Below, in pieces: positions 1-7,838 of a stretch of 64,000 bases of DNA. Source of the stretch: CATQHS01 sp965203375 (lineage in GTDB: Bacteria > Actinomycetota > Acidimicrobiia > Acidimicrobiales > Aldehydirespiratoraceae); contig OZ241886.1 in the NCBI GenBank assembly GCA_965203375.1, positions 3,472,001 through 3,536,000 of the forward strand, given 5' to 3'. The notes below the pieces were generated by a model. It was not told the DNA's origin, did no database searches, and was given only the letters and a program-made list of their open reading frames with translations. A program made the translations under genes and the position numbers. Each line of letters starts with the position of its first letter. Positions within the stretch are counted from its first letter, which is position 1.

Positions 1-149
1 CGGGCCGCGGCCGCGGCGGTCACCGCGCCGTGGCCGTAGCCGCCAGCCTTGACCACGGCGCAGAAGGCGGCATCGGAGGCCAGAGCGGCCAGGCGAGCGA
101 CGTTGGCCTCAATGGCCGCGGGGCGGACGCGGATCAGGCTGGGCCGCAT
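1..149 (-). CDS. alr: Alanine racemase, N-terminal part (cut by window edge)
   Basis: The reading frame opens at ATG (149-147) and runs off the left edge, so only about 49 residues are visible. They match the start of the PLP-dependent TIM barrel of alanine racemases: an opening MRPSLIRVRPAAIEANV followed by VVKAGGYGHG, where the lysine would carry PLP. The usual motif is VVKADGYGHG, so the Asp is replaced by Gly here. The enzyme makes D-alanine for peptidoglycan in the cytoplasm. The start lies 4 bases after the stop of the NAD(P)HX repair gene, consistent with one operon in the order glmS-acpS-nnr-alr. Confidence 0.85.
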   Translation of the reverse strand, partial: MRPSLIRVRPAAIEANVARLAALASDAAFCAVVKAGGYGHGAVTAAAAA

Positions 150-153
150 CGGG

Positions 154-1725
154 TCACAGGTCTGACAGGGCAGTCAACAGGTCGCCGGCGACGGGGCGGG
201 GGCCAGCCGCGGCCCCGGCCTGGCCGTGGAGGTGGGCGGCCTCGGCGGTCCGCCAGGCAACCTCGCTGACGTCGGCGGGGGCGAAGGCGGCCAGGCGGGC
301 GGCAATCATGCCGGTGAGCACATCGCCGGAGCCGGCGGTGGCCAGCCGGGCGTCGCCGGCCGCGGCTATCAACACCCGGCCGGCGGGATCGGCCACCGTC
401 GTCGGCCCGCCCTTGAGGAGCACCACGGCCCCGGTGTCGGCGGCGGCGGACCGGGCGGCGGCGATCCGGTCGGGGCCGGGCTCCGACCCGGTCAGGGCGG
501 CGAACTCGCCGTCGTGGGGGGTGAGCACGGTGGGCGCGGTCCGGCGGCGCAGACGGGCGGTCAGCTCGGGCCGGGCCAGCAGCCTCAGCCCGTCGGCGTC
601 CACCACCACCGGAATCGGCAGGTCGAGCACCTCGGCCAGCCGGGCCGCGGCCTGCTCGTCGGCACCCAGGCCCGGCCCGACCGCGGCGGCGCAGAAGCGC
701 TCGACAGGCACGTCCAGCGGCGGGACCGAGGCCACCACCTCCACCGGGGCTTGGGCCGCCACCGGCTCGGGGGCGCACAGATGCACCATCCGGGCCCCGC
801 CGCGCAGGGCGGCGGCGCAGACCAGGGCGGCAGCCCCAGCCATGCCGGGCGAGCCAGCCGCCACCAGCACCGCGCTGCGCCACTTGTGGGTGGCGTTCGT
901 CCCGGCCGGCAGCGGGGCCACATCGGCGTCGGTGATCAGACCGCAGGCGGGCTCGACGGCGGGGTCGAGGCCGATGTCGGCCACGGCCAGCTCTCCGCAG
1001 AGAGCTGGGCCAGCCCCGTACAGCAGGCCGGGCTTGAGAGCGGCGAAGGTGACAGTGCGGTCGGCGGCCCACACCGCCGAGCCGGGCTGTTCGGGACCGG
1101 CTCCCAGAGAGGCAGCGACGGTGCGGTCGGCGGCCCACGCCGACGAGCCGGGCTCGGCACCGGCCCCGGGGGAGGCAGCGACGGTGCGGTCGGCGGCCCA
1201 CGCCGACGAGCCGGGCTCGGCACCGGCCCCGGGGGAGGCAGCGACGGCGGGAGCGCCAGCCCGAGCCAGTGAGCCGGAGTGTTCGGGACCGGCTCCAGGA
1301 GAGGCAGCGAGCATGGCACCGGTGAGGCCGTCGAGGCCGCTGGGGATGTCCACGGCCAGCACCGGGGCCGTCGGGTCTGAGCGCGGCGGTGGCGAGTAGA
1401 GCCGAGATAGGCCGGTGCCGAAGGCGGCGTCCACGTACAGGTCGGCAGGCGGCAGTAGGGCGTCAGTTCGGGCCGCGGCCACTGCGTCGACGACGCGGAC
1501 CCTCACCCCCCGTCGGCGCAGGCGGGTCGCCGCGGCCCGGCCGTCGTCACCGTTGTGGCCGGGGCCGGCCAGCACCACTGCCCGGCGGCCGTAGGTCCCA
1601 TCCATCAGGTCGAGGGCGGTCCGGGCCACAGCCGCGCCAGCCCGGTCGATCAGCACTTCGACCGGCTCGGGGGCAGCCGCGTCGATGGCGGCCATCTGTG
1701 CCGGGGTGACGACGGGTATCACCAC
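154..1725 (-). CDS. nnr: Bifunctional NAD(P)H-hydrate epimerase / dehydratase (NnrE-NnrD fusion)
   Basis: This is a 523-residue cytoplasmic metabolite-repair enzyme that epimerises and dehydrates damaged NAD(P)HX. The N-terminal YjeF_N domain shows GPGHNGDDG (a variant of GxGNNGGDG) and VDIPSGLDG. The C-terminal carbohydrate-kinase-like domain shows AVGPGLG, VVVDADGL, LTPHDGEF, LLKGGPTTV and the catalytic GSGDVLTG. An insertion of about 85 residues, made of repeats ending ADRTV, splits the epimerase domain just before ADRTVTFAALKPGL (see repeat feature). Two GTG starts are possible, at 1725 and 1722. The second overlaps the stop of an upstream mini-ORF as GTGA. Confidence 0.93.
   Translation of the reverse strand: MVIPVVTPAQMAAIDAAAPEPVEVLIDRAGAAVARTALDLMDGTYGRRAVVLAGPGHNGDDGRAAATRLRRRGVRVRVVDAVAAARTDALLPPADLYVDAAFGTGLSRLYSPPPRSDPTAPVLAVDIPSGLDGLTGAMLAASPGAGPEHSGSLARAGAPAVAASPGAGAEPGSSAWAADRTVAASPGAGAEPGSSAWAADRTVAASLGAGPEQPGSAVWAADRTVTFAALKPGLLYGAGPALCGELAVADIGLDPAVEPACGLITDADVAPLPAGTNATHKWRSAVLVAAGSPGMAGAAALVCAAALRGGARMVHLCAPEPVAAQAPVEVVASVPPLDVPVERFCAAAVGPGLGADEQAAARLAEVLDLPIPVVVDADGLRLLARPELTARLRRRTAPTVLTPHDGEFAALTGSEPGPDRIAAARSAAADTGAVVLLKGGPTTVADPAGRVLIAAAGDARLATAGSGDVLTGMIAARLAAFAPADVSEVAWRTAEAAHLHGQAGAAAGPRPVAGDLLTALSDL
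1051..1308. repeat. Four in-frame tandem units (66, 63, 63, 66 bp) inside nnr
   Basis: The units are 1051-1116, 1117-1179, 1180-1242 and 1243-1308. The second and third are identical and the outer two are diverged. Each ends in GGCAGC on the plus strand. In the protein a unit reads roughly AASPGAGAEPGSSAWAADRTV. Because ADRTV is the normal beginning of the next conserved strand, the array looks like repeated duplication of a piece that ended at that strand. All units keep frame. Confidence 0.92.
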
Positions 1726-1949
1726 CCAAGAGCCTCGCAGTCGGCCGCCGGGATCGCTTCGCCAGCAACCTGCACTCTGCGGCCACTAGCCACTGCTCTC
1801 ACCGGCCCAACGCGGCCACGACAGCCTGGGCAGCTCGCGCCCAAACGCGGCCAGGGGGGACTGTCAGACAGCTCGCCAGCCCAGGGGCGGCCACGACAGC
1901 CAGCCGGGTCACAGCCCGGCGCGGCCCCGGCGAACCCGTGGCGCATCAC
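1719..1949 (-). other. 76-codon ORF linking acpS to nnr by GTGA overlaps at both ends; coding status uncertain
   Basis: The ORF starts at GTG 1949 inside the acpS stop (GTGA) and ends at TGA 1721-1719, overlapping the alternative nnr start GTG 1722 (GTGA). It has no recognisable domain. Its DNA consists largely of degenerate copies of the acpS 3' end read in another frame, so I regard it as a by-product of duplication that may still serve translational coupling. Confidence 0.4.
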
Positions 1950-1984
1950 GGGCCCAGGGCGGCCACTACGGCTTGGGCCAGGCG
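1799..1984. repeat. acpS 3' end present three times in tandem
   Basis: The acpS C-terminus (AQAVVAALGP-stop, 1946-1984) recurs in degenerate form at about 1874-1911 and again at 1799-1838, where the frame still spells AQAVVAALGR followed by a stop. Aligning the shared CGGCCAC gives offsets of 72 and 75 bp. The copies fill most of the acpS-nnr gap. Confidence 0.8.
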
Positions 1985-2317
1985 GTCGGTGTGGGAGATG
2001 GTCACCAGCCAGCGGTCCACGCCCCGGGCCCGGGCCACCGACTGGGCCCGGCCGTGCAGCGTCAGCCCGGGCGGGCCGTCGTCGATCCGGACCACCTCGA
2101 TCTGGGCCATGGGCATGCCGCCCAGGCCCAGGCCCAGGGCTTTGAGGGCCGCCTCTTTGGCCGCGAACCGGGCGGCCAGACGGGGGGCGGGGTCGGCGGC
2201 CCGGTCGGCGTAGGCCCGCTCGCCGGGGGTGAACAGCCGCTCGACCACGGCCGGGGTCCGGGCCATCACCGCCCGGAACCGGTCGATGTCCACCAAGTCG
2301 GCGCCGATGCCGATCAC
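1946..2317 (-). CDS. acpS: Holo-[acyl-carrier-protein] synthase
   Basis: At 123 residues this has the normal AcpS length. It transfers 4'-phosphopantetheine from CoA to the serine of acyl carrier protein in the cytoplasm. Visible marks are IGADLVDIDRF (Mg2+-binding Asp), LFTPGERAYAD, RFAAKEAALKALG (catalytic Glu) and a C-terminal TISHTD. It starts at GTG 2317 within GTGA, whose TGA closes an upstream 22-codon mini-ORF that begins with the same residues (MIGIGA). It lies between glmS and nnr, its common actinobacterial position. Confidence 0.95.
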   Translation of the reverse strand: MIGIGADLVDIDRFRAVMARTPAVVERLFTPGERAYADRAADPAPRLAARFAAKEAALKALGLGLGGMPMAQIEVVRIDDGPPGLTLHGRAQSVARARGVDRWLVTISHTDRLAQAVVAALGP

Positions 2318-2382
2318 GGCGGCGCGACCAACCTCACCCGGGCCCGACAGGCCACCCCGCCGAAGGCGCCGATGCCGATCAC
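2314..2382 (-). other. Leader mini-ORF (22 codons) made by duplication of the acpS start
   Basis: GTG 2382 opens a frame beginning MIGIGAFGG and ending at TGA 2316-2314, which overlaps the acpS GTG (GTGA). The first 18 bases after the start match the acpS start almost exactly, with an offset of 65 bp. It lies 17 bases after the glmS stop. Whether the peptide is made is unknown; the geometry would couple its translation to acpS. Confidence 0.6.
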
Positions 2383-2398
2383 GGCCGACCGTCCGCGG

Positions 2399-5300
2399 TC
2401 AAGAGCTCACCCGCCAGCGGTCGGCCAGATCGGAGACGGGCTCGGTCAGCAGATCGGCCGGGGCGATGGCGGCCAGCAGGTCCTCCCGGAAGGAGGGCTC
2501 GGTCTCGGTGACGGCGTCTCGCAGCTCCGAGTAGCGGTTGCGGTAGCCCTGCAGCACCCCCCGGGCGGCGTCGGCCGACAGGCGCTCGGCGAAGGCGACG
2601 TGCAGCAGGGTGATCCCGGTGGTCACGCCGTTCTTGACCTCGGGCACCAGCACCACGGTGCGGCCGTCGCGGCGGCCGGCGGCCACCAGCACCTGGCGCT
2701 CGACGGCCACCAGGTGCTTGGTGCCGATCAGGTCGGGGGCCCGGTCGGCCCGGGAGGGGATGCTCATCGAGATGCCGCCCCGGTCCACCACCACCAGCCG
2801 GGCTTCGGCGTCGCCGGCCTCGAGGCTCTCGACCCGGTAGCGGGTGTGGCCGGTGACGGCGGCCACGGCCGGGTCGAGGTCGGCCAGGGTCCGCAGCACC
2901 GACCAGGCGAGCTGGTCCCGGGGGGCGCCGGCGTCGATGACGGCCCGGGCCAGCCGGGCCTGCAGCAGCGCCTGGTCGGAGCGGGAGATGCCCACCGTCA
3001 CCGTCTTGGCCTGGTGGCGGATGGCGTCGATGGGGCGGGACAGCTCGGCGATGCCCAACCCCAAAGCGGCGGCCAGGTCCTCGATGACCGCGGTCGGGGT
3101 GCCCACCTTGCCCAGCTCCAACTGGTAGCCGTCCAGGGGGGTGCGGCCCAGGGCGTAGCGCAGGGCGGTGGAGATCCGCACCGCGGTCGAGGCCTCGAGG
3201 TGGCCGTCGTAGTCGCCCCGGCGCAGGCCGTCGGAGAAGGCGGCGGCCGTCCGCCCCACCGCCGGGGCGATGGCGGCCATGACCTCCTCGCTGGTGGCGC
3301 CGGGCCGGGCCGCGGCCTGCTCCAGGGCGCGGTGGGCCTCGCGCAGGGGCTGGGCCTGGGCGTCGATGGCCAGGGCCGCCTCATAGCCGAAGAGGTGCCC
3401 GACCATGGCCGCGGGCACGAACGAGAGCTGCGGGTCGGTGGCGGGCACGGCGAGCACGGCCAAGGCGGCGCCGAAGCGCTCCTCCCCGGCGTCGGCCACC
3501 ACGATGGGGGCCGCCTTGTGGGCCCGGAAGATGGCCACCTCCTTGGCCGCGTCGGCGGCGGTGGAGCCGGTCAGGCCGGCGGCGCACACCAGCACCAGCG
3601 GCTCCGACGACAAGTCGATGTGCTTCTTGTCCTCGATGGCGTCGCTGGAGATCGACTTGTAGCACAGCTCCGAGAGCTTGATGCGGATCTCGCGGGCGGC
3701 GATCCGGTTGGACCCGCTGCCCACCACGGCCCAGTGGCGGCGGGAGGGGGCGAACCGGCGGGCCGCCTCGCCGATGGCGGGCCTGGTGGCCAGCACCTCC
3801 TCCAGGGCGGCGGGCAGGGCCCGGACGGCGTCGAGGAGCCGGGCCCGCTCCCCGGCCCCGCCGCCGGCCACCTCCTCGGCCCCGCGGCCGGCCACCTCCC
3901 CGGCCACCTCCTCGGCCACCGCCGCGGCCAGCAGCAGCCCGGCCGCGATCTGGGAGTAGAAGGCCTTGGTGGAGGCGACGCTCATCTCCACGTCGCGGCC
4001 GTCGGAGGTGTAGAGCACCCCGTCGGCCCGCTCGGTCAGGTCGCTGTCGCGGCGGTTGACGATGGCGATCACCGCCGCCCCCCGGCTCCTCACCAGATCG
4101 ACGGTGCGGTTGGTGTCGGTGGTGGTGCCCGACTGGGATATGGCGATCACCAGCGTGTCGGACATGTCCCGGCGCAGACCGAAGCCCGACAGCTCGGTGG
4201 CGGGCAGGGCCAGGGCGGTGACCGCGCCGCCGGCCAGGGACCCCAGGGCGGCGGCCAGGCTCTCGCAGGCCACGGCCGCGGTGCCCTGGCCCACGGCCAG
4301 CACCCGGTTCACCGACCCGGACCGCAGCGAATCCCGCAGCCGGTCGGGGATGATCTCGGGGCCGAGCGACACCCGGGGGCCGGCGGCGGTGTCGGTGATC
4401 TTGCCCCGCAGGGTCTTGCGGAACGAGTCCGGGGCCTGGGTGAGCTCCTTGAGCAGGTAGTGGGGGTGGTCGCCGCGGTCGATGTCCCGGGTGGTGATCG
4501 AGGCCCGGACCACGTCGGCGGCGGTCACCGGCAGCTCGGCGGAGTCGTAGGACCAGCGGGAGACGCCCTCCAGCTCCCCGGCGGAGTCCTCGTCGAGCTC
4601 GACGACCTGGCCCCGCCCGGCGGTGGGGTTGTCGGGGTTGGCGGAGGTCTCGCCGTCCATGCGGAGGTAGCGGTCGGTGGCCTCGACCAGCCCGTAGGGC
4701 TCGCTGGCCACCACGTAGGCGTCCTCGGCCAGCCCGACGTAGAGGGCCTGGCCGCTGCCCCGCAGGGCGAGCTGGAGGCGGCCGGGGGCGGCGGCGGTGC
4801 AGGCGGCGACGGCCACCGAGCCCTCGAAGGAGGCCACGGTGCGCCGGAAGGCCTCGACGGCGGGCAGGCCGGCGGCCAGGCGGCGGCTCATCAGCGCGGG
4901 CATGGCCTTGGAGTCGGTGGTGATGGCCGGGGGGGGCGCCATCTCCTCGGCGGCCATCAGGTCGGCGTAGTTGTCGATGTCGCCGTTGACCGCCCCGACC
5001 ACGTAGGGGGCGTCGGGCGGGGCGTCGCCCCAGGCGCCGGGCGGGGCGATCAGCTCGCTGTTGAGGGGGTGGGCGTTGGGCTCGGAGATGATGCCGACCG
5101 ACGCCCAGCGGGTGTGGGCCAGCACCAGGGCCCGGGCCTCGTCGCCGGCCAGGGCCGCGGCCAGCAGCTCGTCGTCGCGGACGGCGGCCCGCAGCGCGGC
5201 GGTGTTGTCGCCCAGCTCGCCGATCTCGGCCGCGGTCTTGTAGACGAAGCTCGCCGTTTCCTCGGCGAGGCGGACCGAGCCGGAGCCGAAATCGCGGTCC

Positions 5301-5893
5301 CGGGCGCGGGCGGCGACGGCGGCGGCGACCGCCGGATCGCCGAGATCCAGGCCGTGGCCCCTCACCAGCAGGTGCAGACCGGCCGAGTCGCGGCCCCGGA
5401 CCTCGAGGCGGTCCAGGGCGGCCAGGGCCTGATGGACGGACAGGCCCGCGGCCACCGCCGCCTCGGAGCGGGCGTCGCCGATGAGGCCCCGCACCGAGCG
5501 GGCCGACCCGAGGCGGTCCCGCCGCAGAGACCAGAGGCCGTCGCGGACCCGGACCAAGTCGTGGTTGAGCTGTTCCAGCTCGGCGGTCCCGGCAGCCACG
5601 TCGCCGGCGTCGAGGCGGGCCTCGATCTCCGAGACCGCCTCGTCGAGGGCGACCAGGCGGTGCTCGAGGGCGCCGGCCAGGGCGCGGTCGGCCAGCATCA
5701 GCTTGAGCCCGGGCACCCCCCCGAGGAGGGCGTCGGCCCGGGCCAGCCCGTCGGCGGCCCGGGAGAGCCCCGAGGCCGGGTCGGCGCCGCCCGCCGGATC
5801 GGAATCGAGGCCGACGACGGCGCCGATCACCTCGGCGGCGGTCGGGGGCGTCCGGCCAGCAGGCCGGCGGAGCACGGCGACTATCCCGCACAC
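2399..5893 (-). CDS. glmS: Extended glucosamine-6-phosphate synthase (glutaminase + two SIS domains + extra regions)
   Basis: GlmS makes glucosamine-6-phosphate from fructose-6-phosphate and glutamine. I choose GTG 5893 over GTG 5902 because it yields MCGIVAV, leaving Cys2 as the N-terminal nucleophile after Met removal, and AGGGTGG sits 5 bases upstream. At 1164 residues it is nearly twice E. coli GlmS (609). About 150 residues are inserted between CGIVAV and RGRDSAGL; HTRWAS and AVNGDIDNY follow. The first SIS domain has ISQSGTTTDT and SVASTKAF. In the second, the residues aligning with E. coli K485, E488, H504 and K603 are all present (K739, E742, H758, K963 here; H lies exactly 16 after E in both). 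A further 200 or so residues follow the usual C-terminal tail (QAKTVTV). Confidence 0.88.
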   Translation of the reverse strand: MCGIVAVLRRPAGRTPPTAAEVIGAVVGLDSDPAGGADPASGLSRAADGLARADALLGGVPGLKLMLADRALAGALEHRLVALDEAVSEIEARLDAGDVAAGTAELEQLNHDLVRVRDGLWSLRRDRLGSARSVRGLIGDARSEAAVAAGLSVHQALAALDRLEVRGRDSAGLHLLVRGHGLDLGDPAVAAAVAARARDRDFGSGSVRLAEETASFVYKTAAEIGELGDNTAALRAAVRDDELLAAALAGDEARALVLAHTRWASVGIISEPNAHPLNSELIAPPGAWGDAPPDAPYVVGAVNGDIDNYADLMAAEEMAPPPAITTDSKAMPALMSRRLAAGLPAVEAFRRTVASFEGSVAVAACTAAAPGRLQLALRGSGQALYVGLAEDAYVVASEPYGLVEATDRYLRMDGETSANPDNPTAGRGQVVELDEDSAGELEGVSRWSYDSAELPVTAADVVRASITTRDIDRGDHPHYLLKELTQAPDSFRKTLRGKITDTAAGPRVSLGPEIIPDRLRDSLRSGSVNRVLAVGQGTAAVACESLAAALGSLAGGAVTALALPATELSGFGLRRDMSDTLVIAISQSGTTTDTNRTVDLVRSRGAAVIAIVNRRDSDLTERADGVLYTSDGRDVEMSVASTKAFYSQIAAGLLLAAAVAEEVAGEVAGRGAEEVAGGGAGERARLLDAVRALPAALEEVLATRPAIGEAARRFAPSRRHWAVVGSGSNRIAAREIRIKLSELCYKSISSDAIEDKKHIDLSSEPLVLVCAAGLTGSTAADAAKEVAIFRAHKAAPIVVADAGEERFGAALAVLAVPATDPQLSFVPAAMVGHLFGYEAALAIDAQAQPLREAHRALEQAAARPGATSEEVMAAIAPAVGRTAAAFSDGLRRGDYDGHLEASTAVRISTALRYALGRTPLDGYQLELGKVGTPTAVIEDLAAALGLGIAELSRPIDAIRHQAKTVTVGISRSDQALLQARLARAVIDAGAPRDQLAWSVLRTLADLDPAVAAVTGHTRYRVESLEAGDAEARLVVVDRGGISMSIPSRADRAPDLIGTKHLVAVERQVLVAAGRRDGRTVVLVPEVKNGVTTGITLLHVAFAERLSADAARGVLQGYRNRYSELRDAVTETEPSFREDLLAAIAPADLLTEPVSDLADRWRVSS

Positions 5894-5910
5894 GGCGTCC
5901 ACCCTAGGAG

Positions 5911-6000
5911 GTCAGCCCCCGGGCGCCCGACCACCCAACCGCCGCCCGGGAGCGGCCACAGTTGGCGCGGCCAGATCAGCCCCCGGGTACCCGGCCACCC
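5911..6000. repeat. 64-bp-offset direct repeat between glmS and sulP
   Basis: TCAGCCCCCGGG-CCCG-CCACCC occurs at 5912-5936 and again at 5976-6000 with few mismatches. It fills the divergent glmS/sulP intergenic region. No clear promoter hexamers were recognised in it. Confidence 0.75.
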
Positions 6001-6023
6001 CGAGGGGTTAGCATGACCGGGCC

Positions 6024-7700
6024 ATGGCCTACGACCTGAAGACCTTTCGCGGGGATCTTTACGGCGGCATCGTGGCCGCGGTGGTGGCCCTGCCGCTGGC
6101 GTTGGCCTTCGGCGTGACTTCGGGCCTGGGAGCGATCGCCGGCCTGTACGGGGTGATGGTGGTGGGGGTGCTGGCCGCGCTGTTCGGAGGGACTCCGGGT
6201 CAGACGTCGGGGCCCACCGCCCCCATAGCCGTGGCCGTGGCCGCCATCGTGGCCAACCATTCCGACCACCTCGACGAGGTGTTCACGATACTGATCATGG
6301 CCGGGCTGATACAGATCGTCATGGGCCTGACCAAGGCCGGCCGCTTCATCTCCTACACGCCCTACTCGGTCGTGTCCGGGTTCATGTCCGGCATCGGCTT
6401 GATGATCATCATCATCAACATCCTGCCCTTCTTGGGCGAGCCGGTGGCCAAGGGAGGGCCGAGGGACGTGTTCCAGCTCCTGCCGGGCGCGATAAGCAGC
6501 TTCAACGCGCAGGGGTTCATACTGGCCGCCCTGACGCTGGGCATAGCCGTTTTCTGGCCCCGCCGCCTGAGCGGCTACCTGCCCAACTACCTGGCCGCGC
6601 TGCTGATCGGAACGGCCGTGGGGGAGCTGTGGCTGACCGGCTCGCCCGTCATCGGCGAGGTGCCGATCGGCATCCCCGAACTGCGGATGCCGGCCTTCTC
6701 CATCGACCAACTGCTGGGCGCGCTGCAGCCGGCGATAATCCTGGCGCTGCTCGGCTCCATAGACAGCCTGGTCACCGCCCTGACCGTCGACGCCCTGTGC
6801 CACACCCGCCACAACCCGAACAAGGAACTGCTGGGCCAGGGACTCGGGAACACGGCGGCCGGGATGATCGGGGCGCTGCCCGGCGCCGGGTCCACCATGG
6901 ACACGATGGTCAACATCCGGTCCGGCGGGCGGACGCCGGTCTCGGGGGTGGTGCGGAGCCTGATCATCCTGGGGCTGGTGCTGGGGCTGGGCCGCTACGT
7001 CGAGGCGATCCCCCACGCGGTGATGGCCGGGATGCTGGTGAGGATCGGCTGGGAGGCCATCGACTGGCAGTTCATCAAGCGCTCACTCCACATTCAGAGA
7101 ACCCATCTCACGGTGATGCTGATCACCATGGGGCTCACGGTGATCGTCGACATCGTCGCCGCCGTGGCCATAGGGCTCATCGCCGCCGGGCTGGCCAGCT
7201 CCCGGCAGTTGGAGCGCCTGCAGCTCGACAGCGTGGTGTCGGTGCCGCTGCTGGACCACAGCTTCCTCGACGACGACATGGCCGAACTCCTCGCCGGCGA
7301 GCCGCCCGGCGGCCGGGGGGCGCCGGCCGCCGACGACGGGGAGGTCTTCTCGGCCCGGGCCGGCCTGATCAAGCTCAGGGGCAGCTTCACGGTGGCGTCC
7401 TCCAACCGGCTGGTGGACACGATCGGCGCCGACATCCGAGAGCACGAGATCGTCATCCTCGACTTCTCCGAGACCGTCTACGTGGACGACAGCGCCTCCA
7501 TGGTGGTGGAGCGGATGGTCAACATCGCCAAAGAGGAGAAGACCGAGTGCATAGTGATGGGCCTGCGCGGCCTTCCCGCCGAGACCCTTCAGGGATTCGA
7601 CGTGTTCCGGCAGGTTCCCGCCGAGCACTTCGTGGAGACCCTGGACGAGGCCAGGGATCTGGTGACCCGGATCCTCGAAGCCCAAGCGCCCGAAAGCTAG
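6024..7700 (+). CDS. SulP family inorganic anion transporter with STAS domain
   Basis: This 558-residue inner-membrane protein has about ten or more hydrophobic segments over residues 1-395, including the family stretch GGTPGQTSGPTAPIAVAVAA near residue 55. A C-terminal cytoplasmic STAS domain (about 440-555) contains ILDFSETVYVDDSAS. SulP proteins move sulfate, bicarbonate or other anions; the substrate cannot be read from sequence. A short upstream ORF starts at ATG 6013 behind an AGGGG and overlaps this start out of frame, so the true ribosome site is not certain. It is divergent from glmS and stands alone. Confidence 0.9.
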   Translation: MAYDLKTFRGDLYGGIVAAVVALPLALAFGVTSGLGAIAGLYGVMVVGVLAALFGGTPGQTSGPTAPIAVAVAAIVANHSDHLDEVFTILIMAGLIQIVMGLTKAGRFISYTPYSVVSGFMSGIGLMIIIINILPFLGEPVAKGGPRDVFQLLPGAISSFNAQGFILAALTLGIAVFWPRRLSGYLPNYLAALLIGTAVGELWLTGSPVIGEVPIGIPELRMPAFSIDQLLGALQPAIILALLGSIDSLVTALTVDALCHTRHNPNKELLGQGLGNTAAGMIGALPGAGSTMDTMVNIRSGGRTPVSGVVRSLIILGLVLGLGRYVEAIPHAVMAGMLVRIGWEAIDWQFIKRSLHIQRTHLTVMLITMGLTVIVDIVAAVAIGLIAAGLASSRQLERLQLDSVVSVPLLDHSFLDDDMAELLAGEPPGGRGAPAADDGEVFSARAGLIKLRGSFTVASSNRLVDTIGADIREHEIVILDFSETVYVDDSASMVVERMVNIAKEEKTECIVMGLRGLPAETLQGFDVFRQVPAEHFVETLDEARDLVTRILEAQAPES

Positions 7701-7838
7701 GCGCCGTCGAGGGGGCTCCTCCTCGCTGAGCACAACACCATGCTCGGCGATGTCGAGTCGTTCATCTGGTGGCTGGAGCGAGCAGACCTATAGGCCCGGC
7801 GGGCGGGCGGCCGCCGCTCGGCGGAACCGGCGGCTCGG

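Noticed and set aside
1973..6016. A 1347-codon plus-strand ORF opposite glmS
   Set aside because: Its protein is Gly/Gln/His/Arg-rich low complexity, the usual shadow of a high-GC gene, while the minus strand holds a clear glmS with catalytic motifs. The same applies to long shadows at 12076-15666 and 58244-60574.
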